Shown: piece after piece, positions 1 to 11,113 of the stretch
Layout of the letters: every line of letters begins with the position of its first letter
Position numbering within the stretch: position 1 is the stretch's first letter
Assembly (NCBI GenBank): GCA_031255525.1
Contig: JAIRSJ010000001.1
Span: 1-41,653 of the forward strand
Direction: 5' to 3'
Source: Campylobacteraceae bacterium
GTDB taxonomy: Bacteria; Campylobacterota; Campylobacteria; Campylobacterales; Campylobacteraceae
Length of the DNA: 41,653 bases
The notes under the pieces: generated by a model
What the model was told of the DNA's origin: nothing
The model's input: the letters and a program-made list of their open reading frames with translations, nothing else
Databases searched by the model: none
Program-made: the position numbers and the translations under genes

Positions 1-136
<136 letters not shown>

Positions 137-724
137 TTACTCCTGAAAAAATCTCTTTTTTAATTCGGATATTTTTTGTCTTTTTATGATTGAGTATAAT
201 AGAGAAAAATTGTTTAAAATAAAATTAAATTTTTCTAATATCTCTTTACAACAAGATGCATAAAATTAAATTTGCCGCAAAAACAGATTTTATCATACTA
301 AAAAACGTACAAACACAACCTTGTTTAAGGCATGCTCTTCATTTTTTTATGTCCGCCGGTTAAAAAGTTTATCAATATTTTTTGACATAACCATTATAAA
401 TCATTTTTAGACAATAGCCGTGCCTATTTTGCTCATAGAGAAAAACGCAAGTTGCTACATCGGCAGTTATTTTTCAAGCAACAAAGCTTCTTTTATCATT
501 TTTTACATACAAAAGTGTATTTGGTTGCGGCAAATGATATAAGAGCAAAAACGATTTGCCGGGAAATTTTCAAGGTTAGCACCGTCAACCCTTAAAACTT
601 AGCCGTCTTGCGCTACTTTACTCTCAAAATCACATATTTTTGATAAACGCCAAAAAACTCATTTGATTTTTCTGACAAGAAATCTGCCTGTTTTGCCAGT
701 CTCTATTATTTTATGTCGAAAATA

Positions 725-1309
725 TCAATATCTTTTATTGATAGCAGCATTTATCAGAGAAAAAAACTCTTTTCTTGTATCCGCGTTTTTAATAAAAATA
801 CCGCGCAAAGCCGAGGTTGTAGTAGTGGAGTTGATTTTCTCAACACCTCTCATCTCTATGCACATGTGACGCGCTTCTATAACAACGCCAACACCTTTTG
901 GCTTTATCACGTCATCTATTGCATAAGCTATTTGTTCTGTGAGCTGTTCTTGTATCTGGAGGCGACGGGCAAAAATATTAACCATTCTCGGGATTTTTGA
1001 AAGTCCCACAACTTTGCCGTTGGGTATGTAAGCTACGTGCGCTCGTCCGATAATAGGCAAAAGATGATGTTCGCACATAGAGTAAAACTCAATGTCGCGG
1101 ATTAGGACCATTTCATTGTTGGAACTTTGAAAAAGAGCGTCATTTAATACCTGTTTCGGATCAAGACTATAACCTTCGGTCATAAACTCAAATGCTTTCG
1201 CAACTCTTGAGGGAGTTTTCAAAAGTCCTTCGCGATTTATATCCTCGCCAATTAATTCCAATATCTTTTTGACTGCTTGTTCAAACTCTTGTTGTTTTGA
1301 TATTTCCAT
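725..1309 (-). CDS. folE: GTP cyclohydrolase I
   Basis: 194 aa; [59 protein letters not shown] and [12 protein letters not shown] motifs. Confidence 0.96.
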   Translation of the reverse strand: MEISKQQEFEQAVKKILELIGEDINREGLLKTPSRVAKAFEFMTEGYSLDPKQVLNDALFQSSNNEMVLIRDIEFYSMCEHHLLPIIGRAHVAYIPNGKVVGLSKIPRMVNIFARRLQIQEQLTEQIAYAIDDVIKPKGVGVVIEARHMCIEMRGVEKINSTTTTSALRGIFIKNADTRKEFFSLINAAINKRY

Positions 1310-1453
1310 ATTGTCATCGCTTTTTAAAAATTAGCAAAGCTAAAATTCTACTAAAAATTTGTTTACATGTAAATATACCAAAGTAGCATAAATGAGTTAT
1401 TAAAGAAAACTTTGATATATTCACAAGAAAATTTTTATTACGCAGAGGAATTT

Positions 1454-2758
1454 ATGGAAGTTAAAGTAGTTAAGGTTAATAGTGCAAACGCATCTGCAAC
1501 GGCAGTAATAAGCAACGAAACTATAAAACAAAAAGAGAATGAAATATTAAAAACATTGGCAAAAGATGTTCGCATAGACGGTTTTAGAAAAGGTAAAGTC
1601 CCACCGTCCATTTTAAAGGCAAGATATGGTGATAAGGTAAAAACGGATGCCGAACAAGAAGCCGTAAAAGAGTTATATGACATTGCGGTAAAAGAGTTGG
1701 GAATCGGGGAAGACAATGTAGTAGGAGAGCCGATATTTTCAAAGTTTGAAAAAAAAGAGGACAAAATAGACGTTGAACTCAAAATCTCTTTTAAGCCGGA
1801 AATTAAACTTGACGGATACGAAGAGTGTATTCCAAAATTTGAGATCCCACAAGTTGCGGAAGATGAGATTGCTCAAAGAGTGTCGAATCTCTTAAAAACA
1901 ATCGCTCCTTTAAAAACTATAGAGAGCAAACGAGGCTTGAAAAAGGGCGATTTTGCTGTGATTGATTTTGAAGGATTTATTGATGACATTGCATTTGAGG
2001 GCGGCAAAGCCGAAAATCACACTCTTGAAATCGGCAGTAAAAGTTTTATAGATGGATTTGAAGACGGTTTGGTAGGTTTAAAAGCCGGCGGACAAAGGGA
2101 TATAAAGGTAACATTTCCCGAAAATTACGGCAGTAAAGATTTGGCAGGCAAAGAGGCTGTTTTTAAGGTAAAACTTCATGAGATAAAAGAGAAAGATATA
2201 CCCAAAGAGGCCAATGAAGAGTTTTTGAAAAAACTTTTACCAAACGAGGAGAAACCCACAAAAGAGTTATTGGGAGAGAAGATAAAAGAGCAAATAAAAA
2301 GTGAAAAAATTTCAAAGCTTTATCACGAAGAATTAAAACCGAAATTTGTGGAAGCAATAGTAGGGAAATTCTCTTTTGATTTACCTGATAGCATAGTAGA
2401 GCAAGAGATGGATATTCATTTTAGGAATTCATTTGCTAGTATCAGCAAAGAGGACTTGGAAGAGTACAAAAAAGATCCTCAAAAAGCACAGGATAAAAGA
2501 GAGTCATTTAGAAAAAATGCCGAAGATAGCGTGAGACTTACATTTATCGTGAATGAGTTGGCAATTTTGAATAATATCAACGTAACGGATCAAGAGGTTA
2601 CTCAGACAATATATTATGAAGCGCTGCAATACAGACAAGAACCAAAAGCACATTTTGAAAATTATAAAAAACAGGGCGTTTTGCCTGCCGTTAAGATGGC
2701 CATGATCGAAGATAGACTGTTTCAGACGCTATTTGACAAAGCCAATGAAGGAAAATGA
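1454..2758 (+). CDS. tig: Trigger factor (peptidyl-prolyl isomerase chaperone)
   Basis: ORF opens at 1412, but the likely start is ATG 1454 ([13 protein letters not shown]...) preceded by [28 protein letters not shown] and the FKBP domain [44 protein letters not shown]. Confidence 0.95.
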   Translation: MEVKVVKVNSANASATAVISNETIKQKENEILKTLAKDVRIDGFRKGKVPPSILKARYGDKVKTDAEQEAVKELYDIAVKELGIGEDNVVGEPIFSKFEKKEDKIDVELKISFKPEIKLDGYEECIPKFEIPQVAEDEIAQRVSNLLKTIAPLKTIESKRGLKKGDFAVIDFEGFIDDIAFEGGKAENHTLEIGSKSFIDGFEDGLVGLKAGGQRDIKVTFPENYGSKDLAGKEAVFKVKLHEIKEKDIPKEANEEFLKKLLPNEEKPTKELLGEKIKEQIKSEKISKLYHEELKPKFVEAIVGKFSFDLPDSIVEQEMDIHFRNSFASISKEDLEEYKKDPQKAQDKRESFRKNAEDSVRLTFIVNELAILNNINVTDQEVTQTIYYEALQYRQEPKAHFENYKKQGVLPAVKMAMIEDRLFQTLFDKANEGK

Positions 2759-3348
2759 TGAGTTACTATATTCCTGTTGTTATTGAAAAGACCGGACGAG
2801 GTGAGAGAAGCTATGATATATATTCGCGCCTTTTAAAAGATAGGATCGTGATGCTTAGCGGCGAGATATATGATGATGTCGCTGCTTCCATAGTTGCTCA
2901 AATGCTTTTTTTAGAAGCGGAAGATCCGGAGAAGGATATATATCTTTATATAAATTCACCCGGAGGCGTTGTTACGAGCGGACTTAGCATATTTGATACG
3001 ATGAATTATATAAAACCCGACATCGTAACAATTTGTATCGGTCAAGCCGCTTCGATGGGTGCGTTTTTGTTAAGTTGCGGCGCAAAAGGCAAAAGATTTG
3101 CCCTTCCGAATGCCAGAATAATGATACACCAACCACTTGGCGGCGCACAAGGACAAGCCACGGATATAGAAATACAAGCAAAAGAGATTTTGAGACTCAA
3201 AGAGGTATTGAATGATATTTTGGCAAAAAATACGGGTCAAAAACTTGCCAAAATCACAAAAGATACCGACAGAGATTTTTTTATGAGCTCATACGAGGCT
3301 AAAGAGTACGGACTTATAGATAATGTTTTGGAGAAGAGTTTTAAGTAG
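2755..3348 (+). CDS. clpP: ATP-dependent Clp protease proteolytic subunit
   Basis: 197 aa; [65 protein letters not shown]; overlaps the tig stop by 4 nt. Confidence 0.98.
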   Translation: MMSYYIPVVIEKTGRGERSYDIYSRLLKDRIVMLSGEIYDDVAASIVAQMLFLEAEDPEKDIYLYINSPGGVVTSGLSIFDTMNYIKPDIVTICIGQAASMGAFLLSCGAKGKRFALPNARIMIHQPLGGAQGQATDIEIQAKEILRLKEVLNDILAKNTGQKLAKITKDTDRDFFMSSYEAKEYGLIDNVLEKSFK

Positions 3349-3357
3349 AGATTTTTA

Positions 3358-3873
3358 ATGATTAGAGAAATTTTGACATACCCAAATCCAAAACTTAGAG
3401 TTATTTCGCAGGATATTACGGAGTTTGATGAGAGTTTGCATATGCTGCTTGATGACATGTATGAAACCATGATACATAAAAATGGTGTAGGTTTGGCCGC
3501 CATACAAGTCGGAATCGCATTAAATGCACTCGTGATAAATTCTGTAAATGAAAATGGAGAACAGATAAAAGAGGATTTGCTGGAAGTCATAAATCCGCAA
3601 ATTATAGAGAGCGATGGAATTATCGTATTTCAAGAAGGCTGTCTTAGCGTACCTAACGTGTATGAAGATATAGAACGTTTTAAGAAGATAAAAGTAAAAT
3701 TTTTCGATCGCTTCGGTAATGAACATATAAAAATTTACGAAGATTTCATGGCAATAGCTTTGCAACATGAGATAGACCACTTGAGAGGACATCTTTTTAT
3801 AGAAAAACTCTCATACTTAAAACGCAAAAAATTTGAAAAAGAGTGGAAGAAACGACCAAAAGAGAAGGTCTAA
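3358..3873 (+). CDS. def: Peptide deformylase
   Basis: 171 aa; GVGLAAIQVG, EGCLSVP and QHEIDHLRGHLFIEK motifs. Confidence 0.97.
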   Translation: MIREILTYPNPKLRVISQDITEFDESLHMLLDDMYETMIHKNGVGLAAIQVGIALNALVINSVNENGEQIKEDLLEVINPQIIESDGIIVFQEGCLSVPNVYEDIERFKKIKVKFFDRFGNEHIKIYEDFMAIALQHEIDHLRGHLFIEKLSYLKRKKFEKEWKKRPKEKV

Positions 3874-4895
3874 TCGCTATATTCAAGAAAAGTAGCGATA
3901 ATATAGAGGATTTTGTCGGTTAGCTTTTTTAGTTATTTATTGCAGTGACTTTTGTTTTTTGCAAGACTTTTTAGTGCATTTTTTGTCCCCTATTTTTTTA
4001 TTTGTCTAAGATTTGCTTATCTAAAATTGGAGAGTTTTTTACCTTGTAAAAAAGCCAAATTACAAAAAACAATCTATCCATTGCCAATGTAAATGTAGTA
4101 TTTTTATGTGAAACACAAATGAGATATAAATAGCTGCTTATATTTATGGCTGTAAAGTTTAATATCAGCACCAACAATGACATTTGCCAACAATTAATCT
4201 GTGGAAATTTTCAATTCGTTTTGGAAAAAAGACGTGCGCCAAAATCTTATCGTGACTGATGTTTCTGGATAGTTAGATCCCTTTTATCTTATTATCAAAA
4301 GACATTTCATCGCTACAAACGTCGCGTAAATATGTCGTTTTTAAAGTTTTTGACATTGCTTTTTAGTTTGCCGGCAAAATTTAGACAATTTACGCTAAAT
4401 AAAAGATGAAAAATGCCAAACACATCAAAAGGTTTTTTGATATTTTTCAACTGCTCGTTTGTTGTTTTGCGCCGATTTTGGCTGTAAATTGTCGGAACTT
4501 TGAAATAGAATAATTACTCTCATTATCTTTTTGCGTTTTACATTCAATTTAAAAGTGGTCTCATTTTTGCAAGCCGCAAACAACATACCCAATCTCTTAG
4601 CATTATAATTAACGTCAAATAAATTATCTTACAATAAGCTTATTTTGTTTTTCAATTATATAGTACATATCCGTTTGTACTTTTTGATTTGCTTCAAAAA
4701 TTATTTTTACTCGCCATTGTAAATTTTGATAAAAGCTGTAAAATTAAGGCTTTTTTTCATGTAAACTACTAAAATAATATTCGTGTAAAATTTATATTTT
4801 TATGATTAGTTTCATATATGTGAAATCTATTGTAACTTTTTGATTAAAATAGATATAATCTCACTTTAAAAAATATCATAAAAAGGCATATACTG

Positions 4896-6413
4896 ATGAA
4901 AAGACTTCTTTGCGCAACTTTAGAAGCAAATACGGCTCATAGTGTTGAGGTGGAATCAACATTTGTGCGCGCTTTGCCGTCATTTTCTATAGTAGGACTC
5001 GCGCAACAGTCCATACAAGAGTCCCGTGATAGGATAAAAGCGGCTCTTGGCAGTATAAATTTCAAATTTCCATCGCAAAAAATCACAGTAAATCTCTCTC
5101 CTTCCGATTTACCCAAATACGGAAGCCATTTTGATTTGGGAGTAGCGCTTTTGGTCGCTTTGCAAAAAGAGAGTGTTGATTTTGGGAATTTTTACTGTTT
5201 TGGGGAGCTTGGACTTGACGGTAGCATTAAAAGTACTGTGTCTATCTTTCCTCTCATACTCTCTCTTGCAAGCAGGCTTAAAAATTTAAGTGTTGTGGTG
5301 CCGAGCGAAAGTATGAAGCTTGTGGCATCAATACCAAATATCAAAGTTTACGGTATAAAAAATTTGCAAGAAGCGGTGGAATTTTTTCAAAATGCAGAAT
5401 TTCGCGAGAGCAGACTTGTCAAAAGTATGCACGAAATATTCAAAAACAGCATCACTATTGCTGATAAAATATATATTGTAAATGATGATTTTGAACTTGA
5501 TTTCGCTGATATAAAAGGACAGGCGCATGCAAAAGAGGCGATGATGATAGCAGCTTCCGGAATGCACAATATCTTACTTGAAGGAAGTCCCGGATGCGGT
5601 AAAAGCATGAGCATAAAAAGACTTTTGTATATTATGCCTCCGCTTGAGATTGACGAGATTTTGCAAAACGCGGCAAATAGATCTTTAAGCGGCGAGGGCA
5701 CGGTTTTTGAGAAATTACGTCCGTTTCGTGCCCCGCATCATACCTCTTCGCGCCCTTCGATTTTTGGAGGCGGAAGTAATTTTGGTGCTAAAATAGGCGA
5801 AGTGGCGTTGGCTCACAATGGAATTTTATTTTTTGACGAATTTCCATATTTTTCAAAACAGATATTAGAAAGTTTAAGAGAACCGCTTGAAGACGGACAG
5901 GTTCTAATCTCGCGCGTAAATTCAAAAATTTGCTATGAAACCAAATTTCTTTTTGCCGCTGCCCAAAATCCATGCCCTTGCGGAAATCTGTTTAGCAATA
6001 TAAAACCTTGCAAATGCTCCGATATTGACATTCAAAGATATAAAGCTAAAATTTCGACTCCATTGCTTGATAGAATAGATATTTATGTGCAGATGGACGA
6101 GAGTGGCATTGAAGATATATCAAATATGAGTTCCAAACAGATGCGTGCAAATGTTTTAAATGCTTTTATTGCCCAAAAAAGACGCGGACAAAAAGAGTTG
6201 AACGGCAAAATGGATGATAAATCCATAGAGCGGTTTTGTAAGATGACGGATGACGCTAAAGAGATTTTAAAAAATGCCGCTATGCGTTTTGGGTTGTCGC
6301 ACAGAGGTGTCGGTAAACTAAAAAAGGTGGCGCGTACAGTGGCGGATTTAGATGAAGCAGACTTGATAAACAAAACCCATATGTTAAAATCGCTTAGCTT
6401 CAGACAAAGATAA
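4896..6413 (+). CDS. comM: YifB/ComM family Mg-chelatase-like AAA ATPase
   Basis: 505 aa; FSIVGLAQQSIQESRDRIKAAL, Walker A LEGSPGCGKS, RPFRAPHHTSSRPSIFGGG, ILFFDEFPYF, QNPCPCGN. Confidence 0.93.
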   Translation: MKRLLCATLEANTAHSVEVESTFVRALPSFSIVGLAQQSIQESRDRIKAALGSINFKFPSQKITVNLSPSDLPKYGSHFDLGVALLVALQKESVDFGNFYCFGELGLDGSIKSTVSIFPLILSLASRLKNLSVVVPSESMKLVASIPNIKVYGIKNLQEAVEFFQNAEFRESRLVKSMHEIFKNSITIADKIYIVNDDFELDFADIKGQAHAKEAMMIAASGMHNILLEGSPGCGKSMSIKRLLYIMPPLEIDEILQNAANRSLSGEGTVFEKLRPFRAPHHTSSRPSIFGGGSNFGAKIGEVALAHNGILFFDEFPYFSKQILESLREPLEDGQVLISRVNSKICYETKFLFAAAQNPCPCGNLFSNIKPCKCSDIDIQRYKAKISTPLLDRIDIYVQMDESGIEDISNMSSKQMRANVLNAFIAQKRRGQKELNGKMDDKSIERFCKMTDDAKEILKNAAMRFGLSHRGVGKLKKVARTVADLDEADLINKTHMLKSLSFRQR

Positions 6414-6908
6414 ATGTTCAAAAATTGAGATTTTAGTGGCAACATGGACGGTATTTTGCATATAAAGAGTGTTATGGGTTAATGTCCGGGAAATGTTAAG
6501 CGTTGCAAAAACTGTTTTTATATTCAAAATATTTAAGTCAAAATAGTATCAGCGCCAAAAAATTGCCCGATAAATTACACGCAAGGACAAAAGATAAATA
6601 TTGCGAAAATTCCCCATCATAAAATGATTTATAAAAATGTTCGATAGCAGATTATTGGAATGTTGGCAGTTTTTATCTATAAAGTTCAAATTTTAGGCCG
6701 TTTTTGCGCATAAAGATGTAATTTAGCAGCTCAGTGCCAATATCGCTGTATGCAAAGACTTCTCCATATTTAAGAGCCCACAAAAGCGCTATTAAAAACA
6801 ATCATACATTTTATTTTACGCACAAAAAGTGTATATGCTTTGCTATAATAACTGCCTTGCAACAAAAAAATTTGATTTTTACAAACTAAAATATATATTT
6901 CATGGAGC

Positions 6909-7244
6909 TTACAACTCTCTTATATAAACCGTGATACATGCTAAAATTACTGCCGTCAATACCAAGGCTATTGTTAATGCGCTTTCTTTGCCGATTTTAG
7001 AGTTTTTAAATTTTAGATGATTTCTCAGCGTACCCCGATTTTTGGCAATGTGAAATGCTGCCAATAACACAAAAAAGATACCACTTATAACATGCATCGC
7101 AGTTAAAAAACTCATTATAAACCGGACATAAGCCGGAATAGCAATATTCTCGTCAACCACTATCTCCGTAATTTCTATAATGAATCCCGTCGTAAAAAGG
7201 ATAATGATAAATATAAACATATTTATTGATACAAATGACTTCAT
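6909..7244 (-). CDS. DUF4405/cytochrome-b-like small integral membrane protein
   Basis: 111 aa, three hydrophobic segments, conserved-looking MHVISGIFFVLLAAFHIAKNRGTLRNHLK pattern. Confidence 0.6.
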   Translation of the reverse strand: MKSFVSINMFIFIIILFTTGFIIEITEIVVDENIAIPAYVRFIMSFLTAMHVISGIFFVLLAAFHIAKNRGTLRNHLKFKNSKIGKESALTIALVLTAVILACITVYIREL

Positions 7245-7587
7245 ATCGCACTACTTTCGAGAGTATTTATTCGTGATGAATCGGCGCTTGTTTTTAGTAA
7301 AATACTTTTTATCAAATAGTTCGCCCGAACAAACAGCATGCATATTTTTTTCGGTTTTTGCGTTATTTTATTCATATCGTTTCTCTTTGGCATATCATGA
7401 TGCAAAATCCAAAGTATTATAACAGTACAAAACTTAACAGACACAAATAACTTTCGGAGATATTTGCATGCAGATATTTTTGACATTGATGTAAAATATA
7501 CGATAATTTCTCCGCTTAATAATACTGAAATAAATAATGTAATATCATTGCACACGATATTTTGATTTTTCATACTAAGGAGAAAAT

Positions 7588-8376
7588 ATGAAAAAAATGG
7601 TTTTAGCTTTGATAGTTTTTATCACATTTGGCTTTTCATCGCTTTTTGCGCATGAATTTTTTGTAGTTCCCCGCGATGTTAAGGATTATAAAGCAGGAGA
7701 TGAGGTGAAGATTGATGTACTATCTACACACTATTTTATAAAAGGTGAAGAGATAGAAGAGCCTTCGACGCTAAATTCGGTTTATGTTCTACAAAATGGT
7801 AAAAAGACCCCACTTGTTCTTACGGCAAATAGAGACAGACTTTTATATGAAACGTCATGGAAACCGGAAAACGACCATCCTGCGTTGGTAGTAGGCGAGC
7901 GCATAGGCGGTTATTATTGCTATACGACAGAGGGTTATATGGACGGCACAAAAAAAGAGGTTTCAGCCTCCGGTGCGACTGTAAGCAAATGCCTCTATTT
8001 TAATAAGCTTTCAAAAACCTATCTCAATTCCAAAACTAATGATGAAAGTTTCAAAAAACCACTAGGGCAAATCCTTGAAATAGTACCGCTTACAAATCCT
8101 GTCGACATCACTGTAGGTAAAAGCGGTAAATTCCAAGTTTTATATGATGGAAAACCTTTTGCTAACGCCGACATTTTTTCCACATATGATACGTTTGATC
8201 CAAAAAGCGAAAATGCTTATGCAAAGAAAAGCAAAACCGATAAAGATGGTATTGTGAATTTTGATTTTGATCATAAAGGGCTTTGGCTTGTTAGGGTAAA
8301 TTATCACAAACCTTCAAAAATAGCCGATGTAGATGAAGATGACATAAGCGCTATAATGGTATTTAATGTCAAATAG
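7588..8376 (+). CDS. DUF4198 periplasmic protein, NikK-like (nickel ECF transport accessory)
   Basis: 262 aa with signal peptide (MKKMVLALIVFITFGFSSLFAHEFFVVPRD); C-terminal KTDKDGIVNFDFDHKGLWLVRVNYHKP typical of DUF4198; RBS AAGGAGAAA upstream. Confidence 0.75.
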   Translation: MKKMVLALIVFITFGFSSLFAHEFFVVPRDVKDYKAGDEVKIDVLSTHYFIKGEEIEEPSTLNSVYVLQNGKKTPLVLTANRDRLLYETSWKPENDHPALVVGERIGGYYCYTTEGYMDGTKKEVSASGATVSKCLYFNKLSKTYLNSKTNDESFKKPLGQILEIVPLTNPVDITVGKSGKFQVLYDGKPFANADIFSTYDTFDPKSENAYAKKSKTDKDGIVNFDFDHKGLWLVRVNYHKPSKIADVDEDDISAIMVFNVK

Positions 8377-8827
8377 CAAACGACTCTTGTTTATGACGAC
8401 TCTTTTGTATGGTTCATTTTTGCTATCTCATGGTGTGGAAGTATCAGAGAGCTACAATAGTGCGAAAGTTATTCGTTTCTCTTACAGTGACGATACGCCT
8501 ATGATGTACGCCAAAGTCAAACTCTATCCGCCTTCGAATCCAACGGTTGAGACGATAAAAAGTCTTAGTGATAAAAACGGATTTTTTGCATTTGTGCCAG
8601 ATGAAGAGGGCAAATGGAAGGCAGAAGCAACAGACGGCATGGGGCATAAAGGTGAAATTGTGATAGATGTAACAAAAACTTCTTCTATCACTGCAACGTA
8701 CAAAGGGGATATAAAGCAAACTTCTTTGTTTTTACGTATAATTTTAGGGCTCAGTCTTATACTTAATATTTTTGCTATATATGGTTTGATTTTCAAAAAA
8801 GTTCGGCAAAATATAGTTAGACAATAA
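8366..8827 (+). CDS. NikL-like membrane-anchored periplasmic protein
   Basis: 153 aa, N-terminal signal, carboxypeptidase-regulatory-like fold pattern (MMYAKVKLYPPS...SDKNGFFAFVPDEEGKWKAEATDGMGHKGE), one C-terminal TM helix; overlaps the upstream gene by 11 nt. Confidence 0.6.
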   Translation: MSNSKRLLFMTTLLYGSFLLSHGVEVSESYNSAKVIRFSYSDDTPMMYAKVKLYPPSNPTVETIKSLSDKNGFFAFVPDEEGKWKAEATDGMGHKGEIVIDVTKTSSITATYKGDIKQTSLFLRIILGLSLILNIFAIYGLIFKKVRQNIVRQ

Positions 8828-9068
8828 ATTAATCGCGCAGGTGGCATTTGCAACGCATGTAAAATCGTGGCAAAAGTCCCTCGCGCGCACTGCATTTATC
8901 AAAAAATATGAAGTTTGGCACGCGCTTTGTATGATAGATTTAATGAACTATATTTTCGACAAAGAACAGTAATAATTTTTCCTAAATTTATTATTTATGC
9001 ACTGAATAACGTTTTTGAATTTTGACTTAAAATCGGTATAATTACATATTTTCAAAAGTGGATTTGGT

Positions 9069-10433
9069 ATGCAAAAGATTTTTAATACTACAAATACATT
9101 GGACAAACGTGCCTGCGAGAAGTTTTTTTTAAGCGAAGAGTTGTTGATGGAAAATGCAGCACGCAGTATCGCGGAATTTGTCAGAACAAAAACTAAAAAA
9201 GGTGCGGATATTCTATTTCTTTGCGGCAGCGGCAATAACGGTGCGGACGGATTTGCAGCAGCAAGAATGCTTGAGGGTAGTTTCAATGTATCCGTTTTCT
9301 GTATCTGTGCGCCTAAATCTTCTCTTGCTAAACTTCAGTTTGAGCGTTTAAAATATTTGCGTATAAAAATTTTGAAAGCTTTGCCCAAAACCGCAGATAT
9401 TTATATAGATTGTATAATGGGAAGCGGGCAAAAAGGCACAATAAATGAAGATTTAAAAAATCTGCTTTTGCGTTTAAATATCCGTAAAGGATTAAAAATA
9501 TCTTGCGACATGCCGACTGCTATATATTCAAAAACACCCTTTAAGGCTGATTTTACACTTACTATGGGTGTACTCAAATCGACTCTCTTTGAGGATTTTG
9601 CGAAAGATTATACAGGAGAAGTTATTTGCTGCGATTTGGGTGTTGATAGAAACAAATTTGAAGATAAAACGGATATGTTTTTGCTTGAGAAAGAGGATTT
9701 GATTTTACCCATGAGAGAATGTAAAAACAGCAATAAAGGAGATTTTGGGCATCTTGTTATTGTTAGTGGTGAAAAAGTCGGAGCTTCAGTGTTATCAGGA
9801 CTAACAGCACTCAGTTTTGGTGCGGGACTTGTTAGTTTGTTAGTCAAAGAGAAAATTTTTGAGTTTAATCCTTCATTGATGCAGACATTTTCTCTGCCTG
9901 ATAAAACTACAGCGATAGTAGCGGGTATGGGGCTTGGAGAAAGAGAGGTAAACAATTCTTGGTTTGAAAATCTACCTTTTGTTATAGACGCGGATTTGTG
10001 TTATGATAAAAGGGTTAAAGAGTGGGATAGTCCAAAATGTGTTATAACGCCGCACCCAAAAGAGTTTGCAAGTTTGCTTGAGATATTTGGTTTTGGAACG
10101 ATAGACACTGAGGAGATACAGCAAAAGAGGTTTTTTTGGGCTAAAGAATTTTCACTCAAATTCAGCGGCGTTCTGGTATTGAAAGGCGCTAACACTATAG
10201 TAGCGCAAGATGGTATTTTATATGTTTGTCCGTTTGGTTCTCAAGCTTTGGCAAAGGGTGGCAGCGGCGATATTTTAGCAGGTCTTATAGGTGCACTGCT
10301 TGCTCAAAACCGTTCTGCTTTGGATGCAGCAATCAGTGGCGTATTGGCTCACGCGTTAGCGAGCCTGAAGTTTAAAGAAAACAATTATGCGCTGACACCT
10401 GATGGCTTGATAGAGGAAATTAGGCAATTGTAG
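9069..10433 (+). CDS. nnr: Bifunctional NAD(P)H-hydrate epimerase / ADP-dependent NAD(P)H-hydrate dehydratase
   Basis: 454 aa; N-terminal epimerase LLMENAARSIAEFV...FLCGSGNNGADGFAAARML; C-terminal kinase-like VITPHPKEFASLL and LAKGGSGDILAGLIGALLAQ. Confidence 0.93.
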   Translation: MQKIFNTTNTLDKRACEKFFLSEELLMENAARSIAEFVRTKTKKGADILFLCGSGNNGADGFAAARMLEGSFNVSVFCICAPKSSLAKLQFERLKYLRIKILKALPKTADIYIDCIMGSGQKGTINEDLKNLLLRLNIRKGLKISCDMPTAIYSKTPFKADFTLTMGVLKSTLFEDFAKDYTGEVICCDLGVDRNKFEDKTDMFLLEKEDLILPMRECKNSNKGDFGHLVIVSGEKVGASVLSGLTALSFGAGLVSLLVKEKIFEFNPSLMQTFSLPDKTTAIVAGMGLGEREVNNSWFENLPFVIDADLCYDKRVKEWDSPKCVITPHPKEFASLLEIFGFGTIDTEEIQQKRFFWAKEFSLKFSGVLVLKGANTIVAQDGILYVCPFGSQALAKGGSGDILAGLIGALLAQNRSALDAAISGVLAHALASLKFKENNYALTPDGLIEEIRQL

Positions 10434-10516
10434 AGAAATATTTTATTTGTTGCATATTTGATTTAAGCAGACACTTTTTAAACGATATTTTTTTAAGGTG
10501 AGATTGAAAGGATTTT

Positions 10517-11113
10517 ATGGTTACGAAAAAAATTGCAGTTCTTTTCAGTGGTTCGGGGACGAATTTGGAAAATTTGTTTATAAAGCTTCATCGCAAAGTA
10601 TTTAATGGAGTGAAAATAGAGATAGCTCTTAGTATTTGCAACAATGAAGATGCCGGAGGCATAAGCAAGTCACTAAAATACGGAGTAACTCCTGTGGTAT
10701 TGAAACATAAAGATTTTGCAAGCAGAGGCGATTTTGATAAAAAACTTGTTGAAGTTATAAAAAAAGCCGATATTGATTTGTGCGTTTTGGCAGGATTTAT
10801 GCGGATTTTAACACCTTATTTTACAAAAAATGTGAGAGCTATCAATATACATCCTTCACTGTTGCCTTTGTTTAAAGGTGCTGATGCGATGCACCAAAGT
10901 TATGCCGCAAATGTAAAAAAGGCTGGCGCAAGTGTGCATTTTGTAAACGAGGAACTTGATGGCGGAGAGGTAATAGCGCAAAAAAGTTTTATGCGCACGA
11001 TAGATATGAGCTATGAAGAATATGAGGCGAATATTCATGAGATAGAGTATGAAATTTTGCCAAATGCAGTGATAGGGTTGTTGACGAACAGTAATTTTGT
11101 ATCAAAATCATAG
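10517..11113 (+). CDS. purN: Phosphoribosylglycinamide formyltransferase
   Basis: 198 aa; KIAVLFSGSGTNLENL, LAGFMRILTPYF, INIHPSLLPLFKG, HFVNEELDGGEVIAQ. Confidence 0.93.
   Translation: MVTKKIAVLFSGSGTNLENLFIKLHRKVFNGVKIEIALSICNNEDAGGISKSLKYGVTPVVLKHKDFASRGDFDKKLVEVIKKADIDLCVLAGFMRILTPYFTKNVRAINIHPSLLPLFKGADAMHQSYAANVKKAGASVHFVNEELDGGEVIAQKSFMRTIDMSYEEYEANIHEIEYEILPNAVIGLLTNSNFVSKS

Noticed and set aside
713-1000. Plus-strand ORFs overlapping folE (663-869, 713-1000)
   Set aside because: Antisense shadows of a well-supported folE gene; no recognisable protein.
8916-8931. Sigma-54-like promoter TGGCACGCGCTTTGTA upstream of the nnr gene
   Set aside because: The -12 GC is replaced by GT, it lies ~140 bp from the start codon, and the downstream gene is a housekeeping repair enzyme, so a real RpoN promoter is unlikely.
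8948-9286. 112-aa minus-strand ORF overlapping the nnr N-terminus
   Set aside because: Overlaps strongly conserved NAD(P)H-hydrate epimerase coding sequence; likely spurious.
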